Shown here: positions 8,936 to 16,210 of the stretch, piece by piece
Layout of the letters: every line of letters starts with the position of its first letter
How positions within the stretch are numbered: position 1 is the stretch's first letter
Assembly (NCBI GenBank): GCA_023488865.1
Contig: JAMDDG010000451.1
Coordinates: 1 to 16,229, forward strand
Length of the DNA stretch: 16,229 bases
Source: Bacteroidota bacterium
GTDB taxonomy: Bacteria; Bacteroidota; Bacteroidia; Bacteroidales; Prolixibacteraceae
Direction of reading: 5' to 3'
Notes under the pieces: generated by a model
What the model saw: the letters and a program-made list of their open reading frames with translations, nothing else
What the model was told of the DNA's origin: nothing
The model's database searches: none
Program-made: the position numbers and the translations under genes

Positions 8936-9920
8936 AATTTACATTCGTTGTAAAATCTATTTTTGGTTCTATGGATAAATCTGAAATTCTAATAAAATTG
9001 ATTTGAGTTTCTGATACACCTATGCTATATAACCTTGATTGATGCCGTGTCCGTTCTTCATCACAGTAATAGCTGACATTCCAAGTTATACCACCTCCTA
9101 CTTTTTCATGTATCAATTTAAAATAAGGAAGATCTATTTCATTTAAAGAATGCCCCAAAACATATATTTCTTCAAAATCTGACAACTGATTAAAAAAATC
9201 TTGGTTCTGTTCTATAATTTCATTAACGGGCTTGTAGGTTGTCCGATAATATTCTCTGATAATTTCTTCTCCTTCCGTAACACGTGGATCGTCACCTGAA
9301 TGAATATCGTCCAGTATTTCTTGAATTTCAGCATCCGTTAATGCTTCTTCTCTTGCAGTATTTATGTCAGAGATTATTTCGGCATCTGTTTTGGAAGGTT
9401 CTTTTATCCGGTTGTGACCATAAACGAGAATTGAGCTATTATCGACTGCTTTATTGTGAATATACTTGATATTCATTGAATTAATTCGATATAACCGTTC
9501 TAATGTATCAGTGTAATTAAATGTAAGATATAATGCATCTACAGGCAGAGAAATTGCATCGTTTTGGGTTTGGGCAATTGTTAGCTGCATAATCCATTCT
9601 AATAATGCGCTTGTTATCCCTTCACATATATCATCTGTAATTTGGCTAATTTCGTACTGATAATCGTGATGGCCAGCATCGCTCCAATCTTCAGCACCAT
9701 AATCCATCAAAAAAGTTTCTGCACGATCTCTGATTTCTTCTTCGTCAATATCGCCCAGATAACTTTCAAAGTCAGACCAAAAATCATCTCCTCCTAAAAA
9801 CTGCTCTATTCTCTCATACAAATCAGAATGATTTTCTTCTACATAATCTTTAAAATTCCAGAAACTGGATTTTATGCCATGATATAAATCAAATCCATTT
9901 CCAATAATATATAATTTCAT
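8934..9920 (-). CDS. abiH: AbiH-family abortive phage infection protein
   Basis: This 328-residue cytosolic protein matches the AbiH family (named from a lactococcal abortive-infection system). The diagnostic N-terminus LYIIGNGFDLYHG is at residues 3-15 and a FNYTDTLE motif at 134-141. A histidine (155) follows where family members often have IHG, and a GHS motif lies at 256-258 with a conserved-looking acidic residue, Asp263. The C-terminal third is mixed. Family members are thought to stop phage spread by disabling the infected cell; the reaction is not known to me. The gene is AT-rich and acidic, unlike the helicase beside it. It sits alone, convergent to the backbone, between two conserved element genes, which fits a cargo insertion. 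The start ATG is followed directly by the conserved motif. Anti-phage function is inferred from family membership only. Confidence 0.85.
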   Translation of the reverse strand: MKLYIIGNGFDLYHGIKSSFWNFKDYVEENHSDLYERIEQFLGGDDFWSDFESYLGDIDEEEIRDRAETFLMDYGAEDWSDAGHHDYQYEISQITDDICEGITSALLEWIMQLTIAQTQNDAISLPVDALYLTFNYTDTLERLYRINSMNIKYIHNKAVDNSSILVYGHNRIKEPSKTDAEIISDINTAREEALTDAEIQEILDDIHSGDDPRVTEGEEIIREYYRTTYKPVNEIIEQNQDFFNQLSDFEEIYVLGHSLNEIDLPYFKLIHEKVGGGITWNVSYYCDEERTRHQSRLYSIGVSETQINFIRISDLSIEPKIDFTTNVN

Positions 9921-9940
9921 AGCTGCTTATTTATTGATAA

Positions 9941-9960
9941 TTAGCTGCAAATAAAGCTAA
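9941..9960 (-). promoter_or_regulatory. Candidate abiH promoter/operator dyad
   Basis: TTAGCT (9941-9946) and AGCTAA (9955-9960) form a perfect inverted repeat about 20-40 bases before the abiH start. On the - strand it encloses TTTATTTG, one mismatch from the Bacteroidota -7 box TAnnTTTG. A second AGCTGC copy lies at 9921-9926. This fits a promoter overlapped by an operator, but the site is short and AT-rich. Confidence 0.25.
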
Positions 9961-10103
9961 TTAAAACGATATCTGGGAATAAAGGGAAAAGCTTTCATCT
10001 TGTAATAGCAAACCCCGCGCCTGTCATCACGACGGTGCAGAGTACCGCCAGGGAAAATAATGTTTCGGGAAAAACGAAAAAAGTATGCAGGTTTAGTGGT
10101 CAT
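9957..10103 (-). CDS. Possible small basic protein (48 residues) overlapping the HTH gene stop
   Basis: An ATG at 10103 overlaps the end of the HTH gene (ATGACCACTAA), an arrangement typical of coupled genes, and opens a 48-codon frame that fills most of the gap towards abiH. The peptide is basic and aromatic, with RRDDRR and an FPFIPRYRF tail, and has no signal peptide or membrane segment. I do not recognise a family. The stretch from ~9990 to 10092 is GC-richer than abiH and looks like backbone rather than cargo. It could equally be non-coding 3' sequence of the HTH transcript. Confidence 0.25.
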   Translation of the reverse strand: MTTKPAYFFRFSRNIIFPGGTLHRRDDRRGVCYYKMKAFPFIPRYRFN

Positions 10104-10449
10104 CTGTATTTTCGGGATCGTTCCCTGTATCTTCAGGGGCGTCGTCATCCGAAGTTTCTCCTTTTTGAAAATTGGTCTTGATAAAGGCTTCCACATCACG
10201 TTCCTTGTAAAAGGTTTTATGATAGATCATTTGATAGGGTAACTCGCCCGACGAGCGGTAACGCTGGAGTGTCCGTTTGCTGACATTGAGCAGTTGGCAA
10301 ACGTCCTGATTATCCAGCAGCCGTTCGCCCTCCAGCAACTTTTCTTTTATTGCCATCTTTTCCAAATGCCGCTCTATCCGGTCGAGGTGTGCCATAATAC
10401 GTTCAAATCCTATTTGCATCCAGTCCTTCAAATCGTCATTTATACCCAT
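10093..10449 (-). CDS. Excisionase-like helix-turn-helix DNA-binding protein (HTH_17/MerR-like)
   Basis: This 118-residue protein has three parts. Residues ~8-40 form a charged helix likely to be a coiled coil (RIMAHLDRIERHLEKMAIKE). Residues ~44-92 are a winged-helix/MerR-like domain of the excisionase type: LLDNQDVCQLLNVSKRTLQRYR, then a GELPY wing, then KTFYKERDVEAFI. The last ~20 residues are an acidic Asp/Glu/Pro tail. Proteins of this kind are commonly encoded beside rteC in Bacteroidota conjugative elements, where small HTH proteins such as Xis2c and Xis2d direct excision (family knowledge). Acting as an excision factor or a regulator of the excision genes is inferred. It is read away from rteC in the same direction, 258 bases downstream, with its own likely promoter. 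The start ATG (10447-10449) is preceded by A-rich sequence. Confidence 0.8.
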   Translation of the reverse strand: MGINDDLKDWMQIGFERIMAHLDRIERHLEKMAIKEKLLEGERLLDNQDVCQLLNVSKRTLQRYRSSGELPYQMIYHKTFYKERDVEAFIKTNFQKGETSDDDAPEDTGNDPENTDDH

Positions 10450-10478
10450 TGCCGCTGTATTTTTTATTCTTGCTTACA

Positions 10479-10486
10479 CAAAGATC
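10479..10486 (-). promoter_or_regulatory. Candidate -7 box of the HTH gene
   Basis: On the - strand GATCTTTG differs from the TAnnTTTG consensus at one base and lies about 30 bases before the HTH start codon. No clear -33 box is seen upstream. The nearest GTCGGTAT repeat (10514-10521) would lie roughly 45 bases before the implied transcription start, where activators often bind. Confidence 0.3.
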
Positions 10487-10574
10487 AGACGTTTATGAAT
10501 GACTGATAACGAGGTCGGTATGACTTTTTTGAAGATATTTGCAGAGAGATTATTTACAGGGATTTATAAGAGTT

Positions 10575-10592
10575 TTCCATGTTAAAATGGAA
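10575..10592. repeat. Short inverted repeat TTCCAT-N6-ATGGAA
   Basis: TTCCAT (10575-10580) and ATGGAA (10587-10592) are perfect inverted arms separated by GTTAAA, in the non-coding stretch upstream of the HTH gene. The size and spacing fit a dimeric operator. No T-run follows, so a terminator is unlikely. The regulator is unknown. Confidence 0.25.
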
Positions 10593-10636
10593 CGAAAAAT
10601 CGGGAAAACAGTCGGTATCAAGGAGATTATAATACA

Positions 10637-10680
10637 AAACACCCGATTCTGACCTGAATTAATATCAAAACCGGGTGTTT
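10637..10680 (-). terminator. Likely rteC terminator
   Basis: AAACACCCG (10637-10645) and CGGGTGTTT (10672-10680) form a perfect nine-base stem with a 26-base loop, 28 bases beyond the rteC stop. On the - strand the stem is followed by TTGTATTATAA. The large loop makes it a weaker terminator candidate than the one at 8895. Confidence 0.5.
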
Positions 10681-10707
10681 ATGGATAAATACCGACCCCG
10701 GTATCGG

Positions 10708-11538
10708 TTATTTTCTACCCATGCGCTTCAACAGGGCATTTTTCAATTTATCAAGAAAGGGTGTGGGGACATTGCGTATTTTCAAATCGCCGAAAGCCCG
10801 TGAAAGATTGCCGTCCAACTGGATATTAAATACATTCTGGATATAATCGTAAAGTTGAGTAAGCGGTACATCGCCGAATGAACCGGCACTATCCCAGGAG
10901 TAGATTTGTTCCTGCAATTCAGTTTTGCTTCCCATCCATGTTTTCTTTGTAGCCGGAAATTTAAAAGTGCCGAATTTTATTCCATTGTCATTCAACAGCT
11001 CTATTTCCTGCATCAGGTAGGCGGAAAGCATATCGTTGGCCATGATTTTAGCCACTTTGAAATCACAATTGGTTGAGAATTTCGGATCAAGCTCATAATA
11101 AAAGGTTTCCAGGTATTGTTCGGTATCTACCCTGCCGCGCAGAAAATAAAGAGAATCCATGTGGGTGGAGCCGGAGCGGTAATACCGTACAAAATCCAAA
11201 CGTTTTGTTGTATAATCATTAATTGCATTCAGCTCTCTGTTCAAATATTCTTTTTGAGCATCAAATCCTGCTAATGGTCTATTCATCTCTATGTTAAAGA
11301 TTTTACGGTAATAAATCAGTCGATAGCAAAACTTAGGCTTAATATCTTTAAAAAATAATATTTCCTCTTCTTCGTTTTTAAAAGTATAAATCAAAATAAA
11401 TGTCTTCAATCGATTGAATGCCTCTCCGAGGACTTGAGAACCGGCTAAAGACCTTTTTAAAATGTTATCTTCAGAAGATTCTATTTGTTCAATTCTTGCA
11501 TCAACCTCTTTTTTAAGATTGGTGATATATTTAATCAT
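10708..11538 (-). CDS. rteC: RteC family regulator of conjugative-element excision
   Basis: This 276-residue soluble, basic protein resembles the RteC family. Recognisable stretches are the AFNRLKTFILIYTFKNEEEEI region near 40-62, FCYRLIYYRKIFNIE near 70-84, and the C-terminal SKTELQEQIYS and FGDLKIRNVPTPFLDKLK. In CTnDOT, RteC is the final activator in the RteA-RteB-RteC chain and switches on the excision operon by binding upstream DNA (established for CTnDOT, not shown here). CTnDOT RteC is somewhat shorter, as far as I recall. No rteA or rteB is in the window. The N-terminal coding part is more AT-rich than the C-terminal part. It is read towards the HTH gene with a hairpin between them. 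The chosen ATG overlaps the stop of a 7-codon upstream frame. Confidence 0.85.
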   Translation of the reverse strand: MIKYITNLKKEVDARIEQIESSEDNILKRSLAGSQVLGEAFNRLKTFILIYTFKNEEEEILFFKDIKPKFCYRLIYYRKIFNIEMNRPLAGFDAQKEYLNRELNAINDYTTKRLDFVRYYRSGSTHMDSLYFLRGRVDTEQYLETFYYELDPKFSTNCDFKVAKIMANDMLSAYLMQEIELLNDNGIKFGTFKFPATKKTWMGSKTELQEQIYSWDSAGSFGDVPLTQLYDYIQNVFNIQLDGNLSRAFGDLKIRNVPTPFLDKLKNALLKRMGRK

Positions 11539-11558
11539 AGTTCATTTATATAGGTCAT
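11535..11558 (-). CDS. Seven-codon upstream open frame overlapping the rteC start (possible leader peptide)
   Basis: ATG at 11558 opens a frame reading MTYINEL; its TGA overlaps the rteC ATG as ATGA. The sequence around both ATGs is a direct repeat (TCATAGTTC on the + strand at 11535-11543 and 11555-11563, 20 bases apart). Such an arrangement allows translational coupling or attenuation. It may instead be a chance duplication of the start region. Confidence 0.3.
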   Translation of the reverse strand: MTYINEL

Positions 11559-11634
11559 AGTTCTATTTTGTTCAATCAACTCCTATTTTGATGACCGCAT
11601 TAAAGTTTAAATCGTTAAAACAGAGGCAAATAAA

Positions 11635-11728
11635 TCAGGTTTGCAGTATTGAAAAAGAATAAACTTGTTTCAAACAATCATTACGCCTTTGTGACGACTT
11701 TATTTCTGAAATACAAATTCAAACCTGA
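11635..11728. repeat. Nested inverted repeats in the non-coding stretch between rteC and the methyltransferase-like gene
   Basis: TCAGGTTTG (11635-11643) and CAAACCTGA (11720-11728) are perfect nine-base inverted arms with a 76-base spacer. Inside lies the near-palindrome TTGTTTCAAACAA (11665-11677). The stretch has no long open frame. It could hold the rteC control region on one side and the 3' end of the next transcript on the other. I see no convincing terminator T-run or -33/-7 promoter pair. Confidence 0.25.
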
Positions 11729-11781
11729 AAATTTACCTCCATTAACTTGATGAATCATTTGTGCAAAATCAGGCATCCTTG

Positions 11782-12399
11782 TCAATTTATTTTAAACCAT
11801 CTGCCCACATTCTTGCAATATTCAGCATAATTCTTACCGTGTTTCTTCGCTAAATATTCTTCTTCCAGACGAACCTGAATCTGTATTATCCATATTGAGG
11901 CTACTAGTATAAGCAACGAAATTGCATTAGGAAGAATAAGAAATATGCCTGCAAGGGTAATAAGCATCCCCAAAAATACGGGGTTACGTGAAATGGAAAA
12001 CAGACCTTTTGTTTTTAGTTCAGTTTTTGTCGAAAGGTCAATACCTATCCGCCACGAGTTGCCCATCTGAACCTCTGCTATTACAATCCAGAGTAATGCG
12101 ACGTGAACGAGTGTAAATCCGGTGTATTTAAGAACTGATACTTCCAGCCATCTACCTGGCATAAGATACTGGTAGACATCAGGAAATAGATTAGTCAACA
12201 CTGTGAAAAATATTAGGAAGTTAATCAAAGTGAGTACCTTTCTTATGTAGTCCTGTAAAGAATCCGTATTGCTAAATACATAAGCAATTATTCCGGTTTT
12301 ACGCTTTACCCTTATTGTAGGATATATAAATACAGCAATGAAATATACGACAAGGAACACTAGGATATATATTTTATCTATCATGTGATTTAATTTCAA
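11782..12399 (-). CDS. Isoprenylcysteine carboxyl methyltransferase (ICMT/PEMT)-like membrane protein
   Basis: This 205-residue protein has about five hydrophobic segments (roughly 8-27, 55-72, 90-110, and a long one at 141-175 that is probably two). It ends with the signature of the ICMT/phospholipid methyltransferase superfamily: GLFSISRNP (132-140), then RLEEEYL and the HGKNYAEYCKNVGRWF tail (177-202). The tail binds S-adenosylmethionine in studied members (family knowledge). Bacterial relatives mostly have unknown substrates, since bacteria lack prenylated CaaX proteins. The gene is read in the same direction as the metal ATPase and starts 117 bases after it, so one transcript is likely; ICMT-like genes often sit next to metal-efflux genes. 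The start could be Met1 or Met6. The substrate cannot be told from the sequence. Confidence 0.75.
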   Translation of the reverse strand: MKLNHMIDKIYILVFLVVYFIAVFIYPTIRVKRKTGIIAYVFSNTDSLQDYIRKVLTLINFLIFFTVLTNLFPDVYQYLMPGRWLEVSVLKYTGFTLVHVALLWIVIAEVQMGNSWRIGIDLSTKTELKTKGLFSISRNPVFLGMLITLAGIFLILPNAISLLILVASIWIIQIQVRLEEEYLAKKHGKNYAEYCKNVGRWFKIN

Positions 12400-12516
12400 T
12401 ATTGATTATAATTTCTTTCAAAAATCATATTTTGAATTCCAGATTTAACCGAGAAACCAATGAGTTTTGATTTTAAACTGAGAGGCACGGTTATTTTTGA
12501 GAGTTCCCCGGTTTAT

Positions 12517-14604
12517 TTATTTTCTTAATATTCTAAGAGCATTAAAAATTGCAATTAGAGCAACCCCCATATCACCAAAAACAGCCTCCCACATAGTAGC
12601 AATCCCAAATACACCAAGAACTATGAAAATTAACTTCACACCCATAGCAAACAAGATATTCTGCCATACAATGCTTCTTGTTGTTTTTGCAACATTAAGA
12701 GCCATAGCAACTTTCGATGGTGAATCTGTCATCAACACCACATCAGCAATCTCGATTGCCGCATCTGAACCAAGCGCTCCCATGGCAATTCCAACGTCTG
12801 CTCGCGCAATAACGGGAGCATCATTTATTCCGTCGCCAACAAAAGCCACCCGGCCATCTTTATTTTCTGATATTAATTGCTCAATGTGTTTAACTTTATC
12901 CTCAGGTAGCAGTTCATAGTAATAACGGCTGATTCCTAATTTTTTTGCAAAAGCCTGAGCAGCATATTGATTATCACCGGTCAACATGACCGTCTGTATT
13001 TTTTTCGCTTTTAATTTTTCTATCGCATCAATCGCATCTTCTTTCAAACTATCGGAAATAATGATATACCCGGCATAAATGCCATCAATAACAACATGTA
13101 CCACTGTTCCATCAACTTGACAAACTGGATGTTCAATCTTTTCTTTGTGCAATAGCTTGTCATTGCCCGCAAGAATAATTCTGCCTTCAACAACCGCTTT
13201 AATGCCATGCCCGGAAATCTCCTCTATTTGGCTGATTCTGGCAGGATCAATCTTTTTCTTATACCCCATGGTAATAGATTGTGCAACGGGATGGTTCGAG
13301 TTAACTTCTGCATAAGCAGCGTACTCCAAAATTTCTTCTTTAGTAAAACCGTTGGATGTAACAACCTCTGCAACTTTAAATTCGCCCTTTGTCAGAGTAC
13401 CTGTTTTATCAAACACGACAGTTGTTATTCGGGTTAATGCATCCAGAAAATTAGAGCCTTTCACAAGAATTCCTTTACGTGATGCAAGACCAACACCGCC
13501 AAAATAACCCAAGGGAATGCTGATAACCAAAGCACAAGGGCAAGAAATAACCAACACAACCAATGCCCGATAAATCCAATCGTTAAATGTTTGCCCGCTG
13601 AATAAAAGCGGTGGTAATATCGCCAGGAACAAAGCGCCGATAACCACTATCGGGGTATAGTACCTTGCAAAAGTTGTGATGAATTTTTCAGTTTCTGCTT
13701 TTTGCGAAGTGGCATTCTCGACCAATTCAAGTATTCTTGAAACAGATGACTGGCCAAATAATTTGTTGACTTTAATCGTAATAACCCCTCTCTGATTGAT
13801 CATCCCAGCCATTACTTCATCATTTTCTTTCACGCTTCTGGGAACGCTTTCTCCTGTCAATGCGGCTGTGTCAACAAACGACTTTCCTTCAATTATTGTT
13901 CCGTCAAGTGGGACTTTCTCCCCAGCCTTAATAATGATCGTATCACCAATCTTAACCTCTTCCGGGGAAACTTTTATTATTTCCGTGCCTGCCTTCAAAT
14001 TAGCATAATCGGGCTTGATTTCCAGTAGCGACTTGATTGATTTTCGAGAACGGCCAATCGCAATATCCTGAAACAATTCACCCGTAACATAAAATAGCAT
14101 AACTGCAACTGCCTCAGGCATCTGGTGAATAACAAAAGCTCCAAGTGTAGCAATGGTCATTAAAAACTGCTCATCAAAAAATTGTCCTTTGATTATATTT
14201 CTCACTGCGGAGGTTATCACCTTCCAACCTACAATGAGGTAGGCTGTAACATAAACAGTATATTCCGCTATTTCATATGGAGTATTGTGGAGTCTTTTTT
14301 CAAATACTAATCCAATGAGCAGCAATGCCAATCCGACAACAGCTTTAATTATTGTCCGTTTATTTTCTGCAAGTTCACCTTTTGAAACCAAAGCTTTCGC
14401 ATCATCACCATCTTCTACTTCAACCTCCGACTCTATCTCTTTTATTCGGGCTTTAACCCTTTCGATGTTGTCGGTATCGATAGTCATCGTGGAATTTGCA
14501 AAATTCACAGTTATGAATTTTACTTCCTCTAGCTTTATCAAGTTATCTTCAATCTTTGATGCACATGAAGCACAATCCAGATTTTTTAATTTATATTTTT
14601 TCAT
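12517..14604 (-). CDS. Zn2+/Cd2+/Pb2+-exporting P-type ATPase (PIB-2, ZntA/CadA type)
   Basis: This complete 695-residue inner-membrane pump exports divalent soft-metal ions using ATP. An N-terminal heavy-metal-associated domain has Cys11-Ala-Ser-Cys14, followed by an acidic linker (~55-67). The phosphatase motif TGES is at 250-253, the membrane metal site CPC at 355-357 followed by SIP, the phosphorylated aspartate Asp399 in DKTGTLT, a NSNHPVA nucleotide-binding motif near 435, and GDGINDAP at 590-597. Subtype comes from three membrane signatures: CPCx4SxP, N649-x7-K657 and D678-M-G680. These fit the zinc/cadmium/lead group and not the copper group. No metal-responsive regulator (ArsR/SmtB or MerR type) is in the window. 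The gene is AT-rich compared with the element backbone, consistent with cargo. It probably forms an operon with the ICMT-like gene downstream. Confidence 0.95.
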   Translation of the reverse strand: MKKYKLKNLDCASCASKIEDNLIKLEEVKFITVNFANSTMTIDTDNIERVKARIKEIESEVEVEDGDDAKALVSKGELAENKRTIIKAVVGLALLLIGLVFEKRLHNTPYEIAEYTVYVTAYLIVGWKVITSAVRNIIKGQFFDEQFLMTIATLGAFVIHQMPEAVAVMLFYVTGELFQDIAIGRSRKSIKSLLEIKPDYANLKAGTEIIKVSPEEVKIGDTIIIKAGEKVPLDGTIIEGKSFVDTAALTGESVPRSVKENDEVMAGMINQRGVITIKVNKLFGQSSVSRILELVENATSQKAETEKFITTFARYYTPIVVIGALFLAILPPLLFSGQTFNDWIYRALVVLVISCPCALVISIPLGYFGGVGLASRKGILVKGSNFLDALTRITTVVFDKTGTLTKGEFKVAEVVTSNGFTKEEILEYAAYAEVNSNHPVAQSITMGYKKKIDPARISQIEEISGHGIKAVVEGRIILAGNDKLLHKEKIEHPVCQVDGTVVHVVIDGIYAGYIIISDSLKEDAIDAIEKLKAKKIQTVMLTGDNQYAAQAFAKKLGISRYYYELLPEDKVKHIEQLISENKDGRVAFVGDGINDAPVIARADVGIAMGALGSDAAIEIADVVLMTDSPSKVAMALNVAKTTRSIVWQNILFAMGVKLIFIVLGVFGIATMWEAVFGDMGVALIAIFNALRILRK

Positions 14605-14784
14605 GTCCCAATTATTTATTGTAAAAATGTTTCCAACTCAATTTTCAGGTATTTAATGTATTTTAAATAGAGGACTAGAATTACATTTCAGCCAAATAAC
14701 TAAAATAATAATGTTCAATGGAGAAATGAAATCCTAAATCCCCTATTGTCTAGAATATTAATTAGTCCATTTCCTTATAATCCC

Positions 14785-15180
14785 TTACTGTTTGTTTATT
14801 ATATTTCCTTTAATTATAATGGTCACCGGTGAGTTTTTAGCATTGGAGTTTACAGTAATAGCTTTGGAAAAAGTACCTAATCTATTAGTATCATATTTAA
14901 CTTTAATAATTCCTGTTCTCCCGGGAGGAATAGGTGTACTTGGCCATTCAGGGACAGTACAACCACAGGATGTCTTCACATTGTTTAGAATTAAAGGTCC
15001 TTGCCCTTTGTTCGTAAAATTAAAAGTAGAATTGCCATCGCTCCCTTTTACAATTGTTCCATAATCATGAACGACTTTCTCGAATATTATTGAATCATTC
15101 TTAACATTAGAGATATTTTGTGCGAATAATCCCTTAAAAAGGAAATTCAGAAGCAACAAGAAAAATACTATCTTTTTCAT
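14785..15180 (-). CDS. DUF1573 family exported protein
   Basis: This 131-residue protein begins with a typical signal peptide (MKKIVFFLLLLNFLFKG, likely cut after Ala20 in LFAQ). It is not a lipoprotein, as there is no Cys at the cleavage site. The mature part is a single DUF1573 Ig-like beta domain: FGxI-type start (HDYGTIVKG, 38-46), FNFTNKGQGPL, the hallmark TSCGCTVPEWP (70-80, Cys72 and Cys74), and IPPGRTGIIKVKYD. DUF1573 proteins are abundant in the periplasm or on the surface of Bacteroidota; their role is unclear. The two Cys may bind metal or form a disulfide, which is inference. It is read in the same direction as the ATPase, 180 bases upstream of it. The gap holds no strong hairpin, so co-transcription is possible but unproven. 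Confidence 0.85.
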   Translation of the reverse strand: MKKIVFFLLLLNFLFKGLFAQNISNVKNDSIIFEKVVHDYGTIVKGSDGNSTFNFTNKGQGPLILNNVKTSCGCTVPEWPSTPIPPGRTGIIKVKYDTNRLGTFSKAITVNSNAKNSPVTIIIKGNIINKQ

Positions 15181-15356
15181 ATTATCGATTTTTGTTGTTA
15201 AATATTTGAGCTTTTAATGTTAATTACTGAAGTATCAAAATTTTGCTCCGGACAAATAAATCAGATCTAATTAGTATATGAATAAAAAATAGTGAGCAAT
15301 TTAAAATACTCCAAGTTTTTTAAGTAATACTTACTATTGGATTCCAGTGCCTCTTT

Positions 15357-16210
15357 TTATTTGTCATTTAAAATCACCGGTGATTTTCCATCAGTAATAA
15401 TGATTTTAGCATTTGGGGACTTTACCAAATCCTTGGTAATATCAAGCGCTTTAAACTGAATTAGTTTATCGGTGAGCGATGAATTTAGTATATCCTGAGA
15501 TTTTTTGATTGCTTCTGATTCTATCAATAAACGCTCCGATTCTTTCTTCTGCTTTTCAATGACAAAGTCAAGTGCTATTCGCTGTTTAGCAACCTCCAAT
15601 TCAGCTTCCATCTTTTCCTTTTCGATCTGGTAATTGAGATTTTTCCTTTGAATTCCCAAATCAATCTCGGTTTTTTTAGATACCTGTTCTGCAGTTAATT
15701 TTGATTGTATTGTCTTAGTTATTTCGTCAGGCAAGTCAATCTCCTTAATAAGGACCAAATCAACAGAGAAGCCGTATTTACCAATAGTCGTGATAAGTTT
15801 TTCCTTAATGGAATTTTCAATCTCCGCACGTTGGGTAATAAGTTCGATGGCATTATGGTTGAGTCCCTCCTGTCGCAATGCAGCAATGAGATTATTAAGC
15901 CATTAAATTTCTTATAAATGCTTTGGACAGAATCTGGTACTAAATGATAAAGCAGGGTCAATTCTGAAGTTACCTCTATCCCTTCTTTGCTATGAAATCC
16001 AAGCTTTTTCGAATATTCAATAACTCGGGTATCAAAACGTTCGATTCTGGTTCCCAAAATACCTCTGGCATATATACCAGGAGTCATAATATCTGGCTTA
16101 ATTTTGCCATACTTTACTTTTAATCCAACTTCGCCGGGGCGAATAACAGCACAACTGCTCAGTAAAGCAGCTATTGCTGCTATCAAGTAAACAAATTGTA
16201 TTTTTTTCAT
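15357..16210 (-). pseudogene. Frameshifted SPFH/prohibitin-family lipoprotein gene
   Basis: Two frames together encode one SPFH (stomatin/prohibitin-like) protein of about 283 residues. The first part starts at ATG 16210 (a TTG at 16228 is less likely). It has a lipoprotein signal with LLSSC (Cys20), then RPGEVGLKVKYGKI and ITPGIY-like SPFH motifs, up to SIYKKF at 15905. The second part is in the frame one base earlier, from about 15899 to 15357: NNLIAALRQ, AIELITQRAEIENSIKEKL, then a long Glu/Lys/Gln-rich helix and a C-terminal segment. A TAA at 15903-15905 blocks the second frame just upstream, so the break lies near 15890-15902. One missing base would repair it, but homologues I recall have a few more residues there, so a small deletion is also possible. 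A sequencing error cannot be excluded. SPFH proteins form membrane scaffolds; this one would be lipid-anchored outside the cytoplasm. Confidence 0.75.

Larger units (their letters stand above)
10514..10696. repeat. Cluster of GTCGGTAT repeats between the HTH gene and rteC
   Basis: GTCGGTAT occurs at 10514-10521 and 10611-10618, and inverted as ATACCGAC at 10689-10696. A related GGTATCGGT follows at about 10700-10708. Three exact 8-base copies in about 180 bases is more than expected by chance. They could be binding sites for RteC, for the HTH protein, or for host factors. The last copies also flank or touch the rteC terminator and stop, so part of the pattern may be structural. Confidence 0.45.

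Noticed and set aside
11627..15264. CAAATAAATCAG shared upstream of rteC (11627-11638) and the DUF1573 gene (15253-15264)
   Set aside because: It is a 12-base AT-rich match at different distances from the two starts (about 90 and 73 bases). The genes have no evident link, so chance or a weak promoter-like TTTATTTG is enough to explain it.
15898..15912. AAATTTA near the SPFH break as a programmed -1 frameshift site
   Set aside because: The heptamer is not in the needed phase (codons read AAA TTT AAT, not A AAT TTA), and the -1 frame meets a TAA at once, so slippage there could not give the full protein.
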